From assembly GCF_000215745.1 (NCBI RefSeq), contig NC_015663.1:3906001-3970000 (forward strand): 64,000 bases of DNA, in the 5' to 3' direction. Below, piece after piece: positions 53,871 through 62,665 of this stretch; the first letter of the stretch is position 1, and every line of letters starts with the position of its first letter. The notes under the pieces were generated by a model. It had not been told where the DNA came from and made no database searches. It saw nothing but the letters and a program-made list of their open reading frames with translations. The stretch is from Klebsiella aerogenes KCTC 2190. GTDB taxonomy: Bacteria; Pseudomonadota; Gammaproteobacteria; Enterobacterales; Enterobacteriaceae. Both the position numbers and the translations under genes were made by a program.

Positions 53871-54476
53871 TTAACGATACAGCTGCTTTTCCGCCACCGC
53901 GATGGGCAAATATTCCTGCCAGTTAGCCAGCGTCGACTGCGCCAGTTGGCCCAGCGCCCGATAGAACGGATGCCCGGCGTTTTCCATAAAGACGCTCAGA
54001 AAACGCCCGGACCACGGCAGTAGATGCCAGGCCAGCAGTTGCGCAAACAACTCATCCTGATTTGTTTCACACAGCCATGCGGCCAGCAGCAGCAGTGTTC
54101 CGAAGTGGTCTTCGGGTTCGTTGCGCTCAAGATCCAGCGCAATACCGCTGGTGCGCATCCACTCGCGCAGCGCAAGCGTTGAGTCGCCGAATAACACCGA
54201 CTCTTTATCCAGCCACACCGAACCCCACGGCGGAGCGGGAAGCGCCCATGGACCGATAAACAGACGCTGCCAGGCTTGCGGCAGCGCCTCGTCGCTGCTG
54301 GCGGCGAATTCCATTGCCAGTGAATCGGAGACCGGGAACGGCCACTGCGGCTGCCAGCTACCATCGAGAAAAGCGGCGACCAGCGGCGCGTTTTGCTCGC
54401 TATTCGGCGCATAAGAGAACAGCGCGCCCAGCGTGCGGGCGCTTAGTGCGACGGCGTCGCGATTTGGGATCTGCAT
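53871..54476 (-). CDS. dmsD: Tat-proofreading chaperone DmsD
   Basis: This protein of about 201 residues matches E. coli DmsD, a cytoplasmic TorD-family chaperone that binds the twin-arginine leader of DmsA and YnfE/F catalytic subunits. The family stretch GPWALPAPPWGSVWLDKESVLFG is intact. It closes the ynf operon on the minus strand. Tandem ATG codons (54479, 54476) follow AGGG; the second has the better spacing. Confidence 0.9.
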   Translation of the reverse strand: MQIPNRDAVALSARTLGALFSYAPNSEQNAPLVAAFLDGSWQPQWPFPVSDSLAMEFAASSDEALPQAWQRLFIGPWALPAPPWGSVWLDKESVLFGDSTLALREWMRTSGIALDLERNEPEDHFGTLLLLAAWLCETNQDELFAQLLAWHLLPWSGRFLSVFMENAGHPFYRALGQLAQSTLANWQEYLPIAVAEKQLYR

Positions 54477-54521
54477 CATTACCCTATTCCTTACTGCGGC
54501 GCGCACAGGCGCGCCGTCTTG

Positions 54522-55379
54522 TTAACCCGCAACCGCCATACCCACGGTCATATGCAGGCCATAAAACAGGCCGCGGCCTATACACTCCGCGACTAAAACC
54601 ATTATCAGCCCGATCAATAACCCGGCGGCGCGCGGCGGCTGGCGGCGGATCAGCGGACACAGCCAGCAGCCGAGACCGAGCGCCAGCAGGATCAGCCGTA
54701 GAACCTGTAGTCTGCCGTAATCCGGTAGCAGGGCGTTCGCCTGTTGTACTGAACTGTGGATCGTGCCGAGATCCGCGCTTTGCAAGACAACAACGGCCAC
54801 GCTGATGATGAGTGCGGCCACGCTAATAGCGGCAAAAAACCAGCCGTTGAAATCGACTTTCGCCAGCTTTAGCAGCAGGGCAGCGAACAGCGGACCGGCG
54901 AGCAGTACCGTCAGGAAGAACGCGCTGGTGGTGTAGCCATTGTACCACGTTGGCACGGTGTCAATTTGGTAGACCCGGGTCATCGCCATCACAAATAGCA
55001 GCCCCAGCAACATGGTGAGAAACAACCAGATTTTGCCAAGTGCCGAGGGCATTTTTCCCACCGCCGCCAATAGCCACCAGAATCCGCCGACGATGAAGAA
55101 GAGGGTGCCGCTGGCGATTTCATTACTGAGCGCTGAAGCGCCAACGCGGTTCAATGAGTTAAATGCCCGTAGCGGCGAGCCGAGATGCATGACAGAAGCA
55201 AGAAAACCTATTCCCATCAATAGCCAGATAAAGAACATGCTGCGCACCAGCCGCTCTCGCGCTTCGCGCTGATCGCAGAGCGACACCCAGCCCAGGCCGC
55301 TGACAATAACCGCGCCAGCTACGCATTGCCCCAGTACCGTAAACAGAACCAGCGGCCATTCATGCCATCCATTTCCCAT
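54522..55379 (-). CDS. ynfH: Membrane anchor subunit of DMSO-type reductase YnfH
   Basis: This 285-residue DmsC-family protein has eight predicted transmembrane helices. It anchors the reductase and oxidises menaquinol. It matches E. coli YnfH (GNGWHEWPLV, LNRVGASALSNEIASG, IHSSVQQA, GRGLFYGLHMTVGMA). It follows ynfG by one base; GGAGGT precedes ATG 55379. Confidence 0.93.
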   Translation of the reverse strand: MGNGWHEWPLVLFTVLGQCVAGAVIVSGLGWVSLCDQREARERLVRSMFFIWLLMGIGFLASVMHLGSPLRAFNSLNRVGASALSNEIASGTLFFIVGGFWWLLAAVGKMPSALGKIWLFLTMLLGLLFVMAMTRVYQIDTVPTWYNGYTTSAFFLTVLLAGPLFAALLLKLAKVDFNGWFFAAISVAALIISVAVVVLQSADLGTIHSSVQQANALLPDYGRLQVLRLILLALGLGCWLCPLIRRQPPRAAGLLIGLIMVLVAECIGRGLFYGLHMTVGMAVAG

Positions 55380-55380
55380 T

Positions 55381-55998
55381 TTAGACCTCCTTCGGATTGG
55401 CCAGATAGCCGGTGGTATCGCCGCATGGACGGCTGTTGGCGTTTGGTTTTATCACAATGCTCGGCCTGGTGAAGTGCGCCGACGGCAGCGGCGCCACGGC
55501 GGCCAGTTGGCCGTGCTTTTCACGCAGTTCGGCAATCGGCCCGAAGTCCAGCGCCCGCAGCGGGCAGGACTCGACGCAAATCGGTTTCTTGCCTTGTGCG
55601 ACGCGTTCGTGACAGCCGTCGCATTTGGTCATATGCCCTTTAGCGGCGTTGTACTGCGGCGCGCCATACGGGCAGGCCATATGGCAGTAGCGACAGCCAA
55701 TGCACACCTCTTCATTGACCACCACAAAACCATCTTCGCGCTTGTGCATCGCTCCGCTCGGGCAGACCTTGGTGCACGCCGGGTCTTCGCAGTGGTTACA
55801 GGCGATGGAAAGGTAGTAGGCAAAAACGTTCTGATTCCAGACGCCGTTGTCCTCCTGCCAGTCGCCGCCGGCATACTCATAGATACGACGGAAGCTGACG
55901 TCCGGCGTCAGGTTCTTGTAGTCTTTACAGGCCAGCTCGCAGGTTTTGCAACCGGTGCAACGGGCGGAATCGATAAAAAATCCGTATTGAGCGCTCAT
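55381..55998 (-). CDS. ynfG: Iron-sulfur subunit YnfG of DMSO-type reductase
   Basis: This 205-residue ferredoxin-like protein has four Cys clusters (CTGCKTCELAC, CNHCEDPACTKVC, CIGCRYCHMAC, CDGCHERVAQGKKPICVESC), which hold four [4Fe-4S] centres and carry electrons from YnfH to the molybdenum subunit. It matches E. coli YnfG and DmsB in length. GGAGTAAACC precedes ATG 55998. Confidence 0.95.
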   Translation of the reverse strand: MSAQYGFFIDSARCTGCKTCELACKDYKNLTPDVSFRRIYEYAGGDWQEDNGVWNQNVFAYYLSIACNHCEDPACTKVCPSGAMHKREDGFVVVNEEVCIGCRYCHMACPYGAPQYNAAKGHMTKCDGCHERVAQGKKPICVESCPLRALDFGPIAELREKHGQLAAVAPLPSAHFTRPSIVIKPNANSRPCGDTTGYLANPKEV

Positions 55999-56008
55999 GG
56001 TTTACTCC

Positions 56009-58444
56009 TTAAACCTTCTCGATTTCGACCAGGTTGGTATGCTGCGGGTTTCCCTTCGCCAGCGGTGAAGGCCGGTGGGTGGTGAGGGTATTCATGCAGG
56101 CGCCGTGGTCGACGCGATCGCCAGCCATATTGGCATCGTGCCATGCTCCCTGACCCATCGCCGTTACCCCAGGCATAATACGCGGCGTAACTTTTGCCGG
56201 AATACGCAGTTCGCCGCGCTGATTAAAGACGCGCACCATGTCGCCGTTTTTAATCCCACGTTTTTCGGCATCGATGGGGTTAAGCCACACTTCCTGGCGG
56301 CAGGCCGCTTGTAAGACATCGACGTTGCCGTAGCTGGAGTGGGTACGCGCCTTATAATGGAAGCCAAACATTTGCAGCGGGAATTGGCTGCGCAACGGAT
56401 CGTCCCAGCCTTCAAAGGTGGAGGCATAGACCGGCAGCGGGCTAATGACTTCGTCTTTTTCCAGTTGCCAGCGGGCGGCAATATCGGCGAGGCGGCTGGA
56501 GTAAATCTCAATTTTGCCGGAGGGGGTTTTTAGCGGATTCGCTTCAGGGTCGCGACGGAAATCGCGATAGGCGACGAAATGGCCGTTCGGGTCTTTACGC
56601 TTGTAAATGCCCATTTTCTTGAGCTCGTCATAACCCGGCAGCGCCGGATCTTTGGCGACCATTTTGGCGTACAGATACTGTAACCACTGCTCCTGAGTTC
56701 GTCCTTCGGTGAAGCGCTGATGCACATCGTCGCCAAGGCGTTTTGCCACTTCACTTAAGATCCAGTAGATAGGTTTGCGTTCGAACTTCGCCGTGGTGGC
56801 GGGCTGGATGAAAATCAGATAGCCCATATTGCCGGCATAGTCGTTAGGGATGATATCTTCCTGTTCTACGGTCATCAGGTCCGGCAGCAGAATATCGGCA
56901 TATTTTGCCGACGAGGTCATAAAGTTTTCGATAACCACGACCATCTCGCATTTGCTCTCGTCCTGCAGGATATCGTGGGTTTTATTGATGTCGGAATGCT
57001 GGTTAATGATGGTGTTGCCAGCATAGTTCCACAGGAATTTAATAGGGACCGCCAGCTTCTCTTTGCCGCGCACGCCGTCGCGGGTGGCGGTCATCTCCGG
57101 CCCGCGAGCGATAGCGTCGGTCCAGCTAAAGCAGGAGATGGCGGTTTTTACCGGATTCTCCAGCACCGGCAGGCGCTCAATGGTGATGGTATAGGTCGAT
57201 TCGCGGGCGCCGCTGTTACCCCCGTTAATGCCGACGTTGCCGGTTAAAATCGGCAGCATGGCGATAGCGCGCGCGGAGAGTTCGCCGTTCGCCTGGCGCT
57301 GCGGGCCCCAGCCCTGGCAGATATAGGCGGGTTTGGTCATACCAATTTCGCGCGCCAGCTTAATGATGCGATCGGCGGGAATACCGGTAATACGCGAGGC
57401 CCACTGCGGTGTCTTGGCGGTAGCGTCGTCCCCCTGGCCGAGAATATAGGCTTTATAGTGGCCGTTGGCCGGGGCATCGGCCGGCAAGGTTTTCTCATCG
57501 TAGCCGATGCAGTATTTATCGAGGAACGGCTGATCGACCAGATTTTCGTTAATCAATACCCAGGCGATACCGGCGACCAGCGCGGCATCGGTACCGGGAC
57601 GAATCGGGATCCACTCATCTTCGCGCCCGGCCGCGGTATCGGTATAGCGTGGGTCGATGACGATCATACGGGCGTTAGAGCGCTCACGCGCCTGCTCCAG
57701 GTACCAGGTGATGCCGCCGCCGCTCATGCGGGTTTCCGCCGGGTTATTGCCGAACATCACCACCAGTTTACTGTTTTCAATATCCGAGGTGCTGTTGCCG
57801 TCGTTGCTACCGTAGGTATAGGGCATGGCGCAGGCGATCTGCGCCGTACTGTAGGTACCATACTGGTTAAGCGATCCGCCGTAGCAGTTCATCAGCCGCA
57901 TTACCGGCGAGGCGGAAGGGGAAGAGCGGGTCATATTGCCGCCGACAATTCCGGAAGAGTAGTTAATATAGACCGCTTCGTTGCCGTACTCTTTTACCAC
58001 GCGTTTCAGACTTTCGGCGATGGTATCCAGCGCTTCGGTCCAACTAATGCGCTCGAATTTTCCTTCGCCGCGTTTGCCGACGCGTTTCATTGGGTAGTTT
58101 AGACGATCGGGGTGGTTGATACGCCGGCGAATAGAGCGCCCGCGCAGGCAGGCGCGAACCTGATGATCGCCGTAGATATCGTGGCCGGTATTATCGGTTT
58201 CCACCCACACCACTTCGTCGTCGCGGACGTGCAGGCGTAGCGCGCAGCGACTGCCGCAGTTAACCGAGCAGGCCCCCCATACGGTTTTTTCTTCTGCTCC
58301 GGTGGCTTGCTGCACGGCGGCGGCCGCGGCGCGTAGACTGAACGGCAGCGACAGACCGCCGGCAGCCAGGGCCAGTGAACCGATTGCTGAGGATTTTATG
58401 AGGTTGCGACGGCTGACGCCGCCGGAATGTTCTGGGTAGGACAT
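56009..58444 (-). CDS. Molybdenum catalytic subunit of DMSO-type reductase (YnfE/YnfF)
   Basis: This 811-residue bis-MGD molybdoenzyme is exported by Tat: the leader holds SRRNLIKSS followed by a hydrophobic stretch. The [4Fe-4S] motif CSVNCGSRCALRLHV is near residue 60. Molybdenum-binding Ser is expected in QYGTYSTAQIA. It resembles both YnfE and YnfF of E. coli (reported roles include selenate and S/N-oxide reduction); only one copy exists here, so I do not choose between the symbols. ATG 58444 is preferred over GTG 58453 because of the GGAG spacing. Confidence 0.9.
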   Translation of the reverse strand: MSYPEHSGGVSRRNLIKSSAIGSLALAAGGLSLPFSLRAAAAAVQQATGAEEKTVWGACSVNCGSRCALRLHVRDDEVVWVETDNTGHDIYGDHQVRACLRGRSIRRRINHPDRLNYPMKRVGKRGEGKFERISWTEALDTIAESLKRVVKEYGNEAVYINYSSGIVGGNMTRSSPSASPVMRLMNCYGGSLNQYGTYSTAQIACAMPYTYGSNDGNSTSDIENSKLVVMFGNNPAETRMSGGGITWYLEQARERSNARMIVIDPRYTDTAAGREDEWIPIRPGTDAALVAGIAWVLINENLVDQPFLDKYCIGYDEKTLPADAPANGHYKAYILGQGDDATAKTPQWASRITGIPADRIIKLAREIGMTKPAYICQGWGPQRQANGELSARAIAMLPILTGNVGINGGNSGARESTYTITIERLPVLENPVKTAISCFSWTDAIARGPEMTATRDGVRGKEKLAVPIKFLWNYAGNTIINQHSDINKTHDILQDESKCEMVVVIENFMTSSAKYADILLPDLMTVEQEDIIPNDYAGNMGYLIFIQPATTAKFERKPIYWILSEVAKRLGDDVHQRFTEGRTQEQWLQYLYAKMVAKDPALPGYDELKKMGIYKRKDPNGHFVAYRDFRRDPEANPLKTPSGKIEIYSSRLADIAARWQLEKDEVISPLPVYASTFEGWDDPLRSQFPLQMFGFHYKARTHSSYGNVDVLQAACRQEVWLNPIDAEKRGIKNGDMVRVFNQRGELRIPAKVTPRIMPGVTAMGQGAWHDANMAGDRVDHGACMNTLTTHRPSPLAKGNPQHTNLVEIEKV

Positions 58445-58542
58445 TGTGCTCACTCCATGATTTTTATTATGCGAAATGCCGCTGGCAACAGCGTGGTTGC
58501 TGGCGCATGGGTGAGGAATAATACTTAAATAGGGGTAGGCGA

Positions 58543-58572
58543 ATCTTATCTCCGGTCAACCAGAGATAAGAT
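58543..58572. promoter_or_regulatory. Perfect inverted repeat upstream of the ynf operon
   Basis: Ten-base arms ATCTTATCTC and GAGATAAGAT are separated by ten bases, 99 bases upstream of the reductase start. It lacks a T run on either strand, so it may be a protein-binding site or a weak terminator for ynfD. A NarL-like heptamer TACCCCT is adjacent (58531-58537, minus strand). Confidence 0.4.
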
Positions 58573-58592
58573 CCTTCACTCGAAAGCGGCGG

Positions 58593-58865
58593 TTATTGCC
58601 CGTCTGAATCGGTGGCCGCCGCGTCGCCGTTGCGGGTATAGATTATCTTGAAGGTGTCGTTAGCGCAGTGGCCCACCACCTGAGCGCCGGGTTGGTCAGG
58701 CTGATCGTTCGGTACAATGGCCAGGCTAAAACCAGAAGCCGGAACGCCGTTGTTGATGATCTTTTGCTGGATCTCGCCTTTTACCCGCTCGCAGGAGTCC
58801 GGCGCTGCCAGTGCGGATGCCGAACTCAGCAGCAGGGCCGCGCACAACCATGAGGATAGTTTCAT
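58593..58865 (-). CDS. ynfD: YnfD family periplasmic protein (DUF1161)
   Basis: This protein of about 90 residues has a signal peptide (LSSWLCAALLLSSASALAAPD) and the DUF1161 pattern DSCERVKGEIQQKIINNGVPASGFSL, then VVGHCANDTFKIIYTR. It matches E. coli YnfD, function unknown. Tandem ATG codons follow AAGGAGCTT; I use the second, MKLSS, to match the E. coli MKF start. The single Cys in DSCERV and the one in GHCAND may form a disulfide. Confidence 0.88.
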   Translation of the reverse strand: MKLSSWLCAALLLSSASALAAPDSCERVKGEIQQKIINNGVPASGFSLAIVPNDQPDQPGAQVVGHCANDTFKIIYTRNGDAAATDSDGQ

Positions 58866-58968
58866 CATAAGCTCCTTATTGATGTCATCCAGTTTTAAGC
58901 ATAGCAGAATTGGTGTAAACAATTGTATTTGCTAAAATGATTGGAATGTTCCCAAAAAGGTAGCGGCT

Positions 58969-59679
58969 GTGAATAAACTGTTTTTGCTGATCCCGGCGGC
59001 GTTGCTGCTCAGCGCCTGCGATAAGCCGTCAGCGCCGGCGGCGTTTACCCCGGAGATGGCCAGTTTTTCCAATGAGTTCGAGTTCGATCCGCTGCGCGGC
59101 CCGGTTAAAACCTTTACTCAGATCCTGTTCGACGACCAGGGCGAAATGGTGAAACGGGTGCGTGCCCAGGTGTCGGCAGAAGGCTGTTTTGATCTGCTGG
59201 ATTTTACCGACCTCGAAAACAAAACCGGCGCGACGCTGGTACTTGACGCGAATTACTATCTGGATGCGCAAACGCAGGAGAAACGCCTGCGGCTGCAGGG
59301 GAAATGCCAGCTCGCCGAGATGCCGGCGGCGGGCGTCAGCTGGGAGACCGATGACAACGGCTTTGTGGTGACGGCTCGCGGGAAAGAGAGTACTTCCAGC
59401 TATCGCTACGACAGCGAAGGTTATCCGCTGGGCAAAACCACCACCGCGAAAGATGAGCGCTTCAGCGTCGTATCGACGCCATCTACCGATCCGCGTAAAA
59501 AGCTTGATTACAGCGCGGTGAGCGTATTTAACGACCGCGCGTTAGGCAAGGTCAATCAAACCTGCGACTATGACGATCACGACAACCCGATCCGCTGCGA
59601 GATGCAGGTTGTTGATGAAAGCGTCCAGCCGGCGGTGACGCGACACTACAGCATCAAAAACAGTATCGACTACTACTGA
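58969..59679 (+). CDS. ynfC: Lipoprotein YnfC (UPF0257)
   Basis: This 236-residue lipoprotein has a GTG start and the lipobox LLSAC with Cys17, followed by an extracytoplasmic domain. It matches E. coli YnfC ([29 protein letters not shown]). Asp after the Cys would keep it in the inner membrane by the +2 rule. Function unknown. It overlaps convergent speG by 7 bases. Confidence 0.9.
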   Translation: MNKLFLLIPAALLLSACDKPSAPAAFTPEMASFSNEFEFDPLRGPVKTFTQILFDDQGEMVKRVRAQVSAEGCFDLLDFTDLENKTGATLVLDANYYLDAQTQEKRLRLQGKCQLAEMPAAGVSWETDDNGFVVTARGKESTSSYRYDSEGYPLGKTTTAKDERFSVVSTPSTDPRKKLDYSAVSVFNDRALGKVNQTCDYDDHDNPIRCEMQVVDESVQPAVTRHYSIKNSIDYY

Positions 59680-60233
59680 GCGGTGGGCTTGAGTAGCGTC
59701 TGGCCTTGAGGACGATGTTTCTCAAGGTACTGATGCTGGAACAGGCACATGCGAATGGTATTGCGGTATTCGCCGTTGATAAAGAACTCGTGAATCAGCT
59801 CGCCTTCGACCATGAAACCGAGTTTGCGGTAGATATGGATCGCTTTTTCGTTTTCTTTATCAACAATCAGATACAGCTTATACAAATTGAGAACGGTAAA
59901 GCCGTAGTCCATTGCCAGCTTAGCGGCGCGCGTCGCCAGCCCTTTGCCCTGATATTCCGGGGAGATGATAATCTGGAACTCGGCGCGACGGTGAACGTGG
60001 TTTATCTCCACCAGTTCAACCAGCCCGGCTTTTTCGCCATCGCATTCGATAACGAAACGGCGTTCACTTTGATCGTGAATGTGTTTGTCGTAAAGGTCAG
60101 AGAGTTCGACGAAGGCCTCGTAAGGTTCTTCAAACCAGTAACGCATTACGCTGGCGTTATTATCAAGCTGGTGGACGAAGCGTAGGTCTTCGCGCTCAAG
60201 CGGGCGGAGTTTGACGTGAGGGGCGTCAGACAT
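59673..60233 (-). CDS. speG: Spermidine N1-acetyltransferase
   Basis: This 186-residue GNAT-family acetyltransferase has the same length as E. coli SpeG and acetylates spermidine and spermine with acetyl-CoA. The acetyl-CoA-binding motif is [24 protein letters not shown] 60233 with AGGATTTCCC upstream is favoured over a frame six codons longer. With MdtJI in the window, two polyamine-detoxifying routes are encoded nearby. Confidence 0.97.
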   Translation of the reverse strand: MSDAPHVKLRPLEREDLRFVHQLDNNASVMRYWFEEPYEAFVELSDLYDKHIHDQSERRFVIECDGEKAGLVELVEINHVHRRAEFQIIISPEYQGKGLATRAAKLAMDYGFTVLNLYKLYLIVDKENEKAIHIYRKLGFMVEGELIHEFFINGEYRNTIRMCLFQHQYLEKHRPQGQTLLKPTAQ

Positions 60234-60290
60234 GGGAAATCCTGTGTGCATGAATAGAAATAGAGGATGGCGCCCACGGGCGCCGGGGAA

Positions 60291-60632
60291 TTATGGCGTA
60301 ATAACGCGACCGGTACGGCGGTCAAGACAGCGCAGGGTGTTAGGTTCCCAGTAGGCGTTGACGTTGGCGCTCTTCTGGCAGTTATCCTGCGCATCGAAGG
60401 CGACGTCGGTTTTGTCCCACTCTTTCTCCGCGCGTTTATTCACCTTCTGCCGTAGCGAGCGGGTATCGTTCCACTGCTCTTTTTCCATTGCGGCTTGCTG
60501 ACGGCTCTGCGCGCTGTCGCCGGACTCGATCACCAGTTTGTCGGTTTGCGCGAAGGACGAAGCGGTATAGACCATTGCGCTTGCCGCCAGCAGGGCGGTC
60601 AGGCACCAGCGTTTATTGCGTGTCATTTTCAT
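60291..60632 (-). CDS. ynfB: Secreted protein YnfB (UPF0482)
   Basis: This 113-residue protein has a signal peptide ([20 protein letters not shown]) and an UPF0482 core matching E. coli YnfB ([39 protein letters not shown]). Function unknown; two Cys may form a disulfide. ATG 60632 is used; a GTG codon directly upstream is less likely. Confidence 0.9.
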   Translation of the reverse strand: MKMTRNKRWCLTALLAASAMVYTASSFAQTDKLVIESGDSAQSRQQAAMEKEQWNDTRSLRQKVNKRAEKEWDKTDVAFDAQDNCQKSANVNAYWEPNTLRCLDRRTGRVITP

Positions 60633-60780
60633 CACGATTTCCTTTGAGTGATAAAAAGGGTTAACCAGTTGGACAAGTTTACTACAACTCGCTACCCGCG
60701 CCTACCGGACAAAATGGCATGGGTGCCTGCGCATTATCGCGTACACTAGTGCAACAAATTGTCTCATTTACCAAATTTTA

Positions 60781-61107
60781 ATGCTGAAAACCACGTTACT
60801 TTTCTTTGCTACCGCGCTGTGTGAAATCATCGGCTGTTACCTGCCGTGGCTATGGCTGAAGCGGGGCGGTTCGCCGCTGTTGTTGATCCCGACTGCGATG
60901 GCGCTGGCGATGTTCGTCTGGCTACTGACCCTGCACCCGGAGGCCAGCGGCAGAGTGTATGCCGCTTATGGCGGCGTCTACGTCTGCACCGCGCTGCTGT
61001 GGCTGCGTTTCGTCGATGGTGTGAAGCTAAGCCACTTTGACTGGGCGGGGGCGGCGATTGCGCTATGCGGCATGTTGATCATCGTTGCAGGCTGGGGGCG
61101 GGCTTAA
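60781..61107 (+). CDS. ynfA: Small membrane protein YnfA (UPF0060, SMR-like)
   Basis: This 108-residue protein has four transmembrane helices and matches E. coli YnfA, an SMR-superfamily protein implicated in multidrug efflux. The stretches [17 protein letters not shown] and [20 protein letters not shown] are conserved. There is no strong ribosome site before ATG 60781. Confidence 0.92.
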   Translation: MLKTTLLFFATALCEIIGCYLPWLWLKRGGSPLLLIPTAMALAMFVWLLTLHPEASGRVYAAYGGVYVCTALLWLRFVDGVKLSHFDWAGAAIALCGMLIIVAGWGRA

Positions 61108-61169
61108 CGTCGCGCATCAGGATAAAAAATCGCCCTTTGTGATCTTCCACGCTAATTTTAACCTTGATT

Positions 61170-61181
61170 CTTGTATGGTAG
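61170..61181. promoter_or_regulatory. Operator-like motif, copy 1 (MFS gene)
   Basis: The twelve-base motif CTTGTATGGTAG lies 58 bases upstream of the MFS start. It is identical at all 12 positions to the copy ahead of rspA. Confidence 0.5.
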
Positions 61182-61239
61182 CCGACTAGTTGCCTTACTT
61201 ACTCTAACCGCATCATGCTGTTTATCGTAAGAGGCAATT

Positions 61240-62523
61240 ATGGCTACACAAACCCTTGCCAGCGAAGCTGGCGCCAAACCCGTGCGCATTGGCCGGGTGC
61301 AAAAAGTCACCCTGACGCTGCTGTTTATCGCCGGTATCGTCAACTTCCTCGATCGTTCGTCATTAAGCGTCGCCGGTGAGGCTATTCGCGGCGATCTCGG
61401 GCTCAGCGCGACCGAATTTGGCGTACTGCTCTCCGCCTTCTCGCTATCATATGGTTTCGCGCAGCTGCCCTCGGGGATTTTGCTCGACCGCTTCGGCCCG
61501 CGGATCGTATTGGGGGCGGGGCTGATTTTCTGGTCGCTGATGCAGGCGCTGACCGGGGTAGTGAACTCCTTTAGCCATTTTATTTTACTGCGCATTGGCC
61601 TCGGAATTGGCGAAGCGCCGTTTATGCCGGCGGGGGTAAAATCCATTACCGACTGGTACGTACAAAAAGAGCGCGGCACCGCGGTCGGCATTTTTAACTC
61701 GTCAACGGTGCTTGGCCAGGCGATTGCGCCGCCAGCGCTGGTGCTGATGCAGATAGCCTGGGGCTGGCGCACCATGTTCGTGGTTATCGGCCTTGCGGGG
61801 ATCGTTGTGGGCCTGTGCTGGTACGCGTGGTATCGCAACCGCGCGCAATTCGATCTGCAGCAGGAGGAGCGCCAGTATCTGGCGGCGCCGGAAAAAGCGC
61901 GCCCAACGCTGGTATTCAGCGAGTGGCTGGCGTTGTTCAAACGGCGCACCACCTGGGGCATGATTTTAGGCTTCTCCGGGGTTAACTATACCGGCTGGCT
62001 GTATATCGCGTGGCTGCCGGGTTATCTGCAGGCGCAGCAGGGATTGAGCCTTGCGAAAACCGGCTGGGTGGCGGCGATCCCGTTCCTGGCCGCGGCGGTG
62101 GGCATGTGGGTCAATGGGCTGGTGGTCGATGCGCTGGCGCGCCGCGGTTACGATCTGGCAAAAACGCGCAAAACGGCCATTGTGGTTGGCCTGACGCTTT
62201 CTGCGCTCGGCACGCTGCTGGTGGTGCAATCAAACTCGCCGACCCAGGCGGTGGCGTTTATCTCCATGGCACTATTCTGCGTCCACTTTGCCGGGACCTC
62301 GGCCTGGGGGCTGGTACAGGTGATGGTCAGCGAGAATAAAGTCGCGTCGGTGGCGGCGATTCAGAACTTCGGCAGCTTTGTTTTCGCCTCTTTTGCACCG
62401 GTCGTCACCGGTTGGGTGGTGGATACCACGCACTCCTTCAACCTGGCCTTGGTTATCGCCGCCTGCGTGACCTTTGCCGGCGCGCTGTGTTATTTCTTCA
62501 TCGTAAAAGACCGCATCAATTAA
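61240..62523 (+). CDS. MFS transporter of the anion:cation symporter family (sugar acid type)
   Basis: This 427-residue MFS protein of the ACS type (GudP/DgoT/ExuT relatives) has 12 helices and the signatures FLDRSSLSVAGEAI, GFAQLPSGILLDRFGPR and GIGEAPFMPAGVKSITDWY. Such carriers import hexonates and hexuronates. Its place ahead of rspA, which encodes a sugar acid dehydratase, and the shared upstream motif suggest it supplies that substrate. The exact substrate cannot be read. Confidence 0.88.
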   Translation: MATQTLASEAGAKPVRIGRVQKVTLTLLFIAGIVNFLDRSSLSVAGEAIRGDLGLSATEFGVLLSAFSLSYGFAQLPSGILLDRFGPRIVLGAGLIFWSLMQALTGVVNSFSHFILLRIGLGIGEAPFMPAGVKSITDWYVQKERGTAVGIFNSSTVLGQAIAPPALVLMQIAWGWRTMFVVIGLAGIVVGLCWYAWYRNRAQFDLQQEERQYLAAPEKARPTLVFSEWLALFKRRTTWGMILGFSGVNYTGWLYIAWLPGYLQAQQGLSLAKTGWVAAIPFLAAAVGMWVNGLVVDALARRGYDLAKTRKTAIVVGLTLSALGTLLVVQSNSPTQAVAFISMALFCVHFAGTSAWGLVQVMVSENKVASVAAIQNFGSFVFASFAPVVTGWVVDTTHSFNLALVIAACVTFAGALCYFFIVKDRIN

Positions 62524-62531
62524 TCGCTAAC

Positions 62532-62552
62532 GGGGGGCGCCAGGCGCCCCCC
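62532..62552 (+). other. GC-rich hairpin after the MFS gene
   Basis: GGGGGGCG and CGCCCCCC arms around a short loop begin 9 bases after the stop codon. No T run follows, so it may protect the mRNA 3' end rather than terminate. Confidence 0.5.
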
Positions 62553-62596
62553 GCAACCACATCCGTTTGTGATCCTTCGCATCTTTTTTAAATATC

Positions 62597-62611
62597 ATAC
62601 TTGTATGGTAG
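62597..62611. promoter_or_regulatory. Operator-like motif, copy 2 (rspA)
   Basis: CATACTTGTATG is a perfect 12-base palindrome 55 bases upstream of rspA, ending with the shared GGTAG. A GntR-type regulator (RspR-like) is the likely binder; no such gene lies in the window. Confidence 0.5.
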
Positions 62612-62665
62612 TAGGTCTGGTGATTTAATTTTGATCACTAACCGCACAGATGTAAGGAATTACCC

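Noticed and set aside
58531..58537. Single NarL-type heptamer TACCCCT at the ynf promoter as firm evidence of nitrate control
   Set aside because: One seven-base degenerate motif occurs often by chance. It is mentioned only as context.
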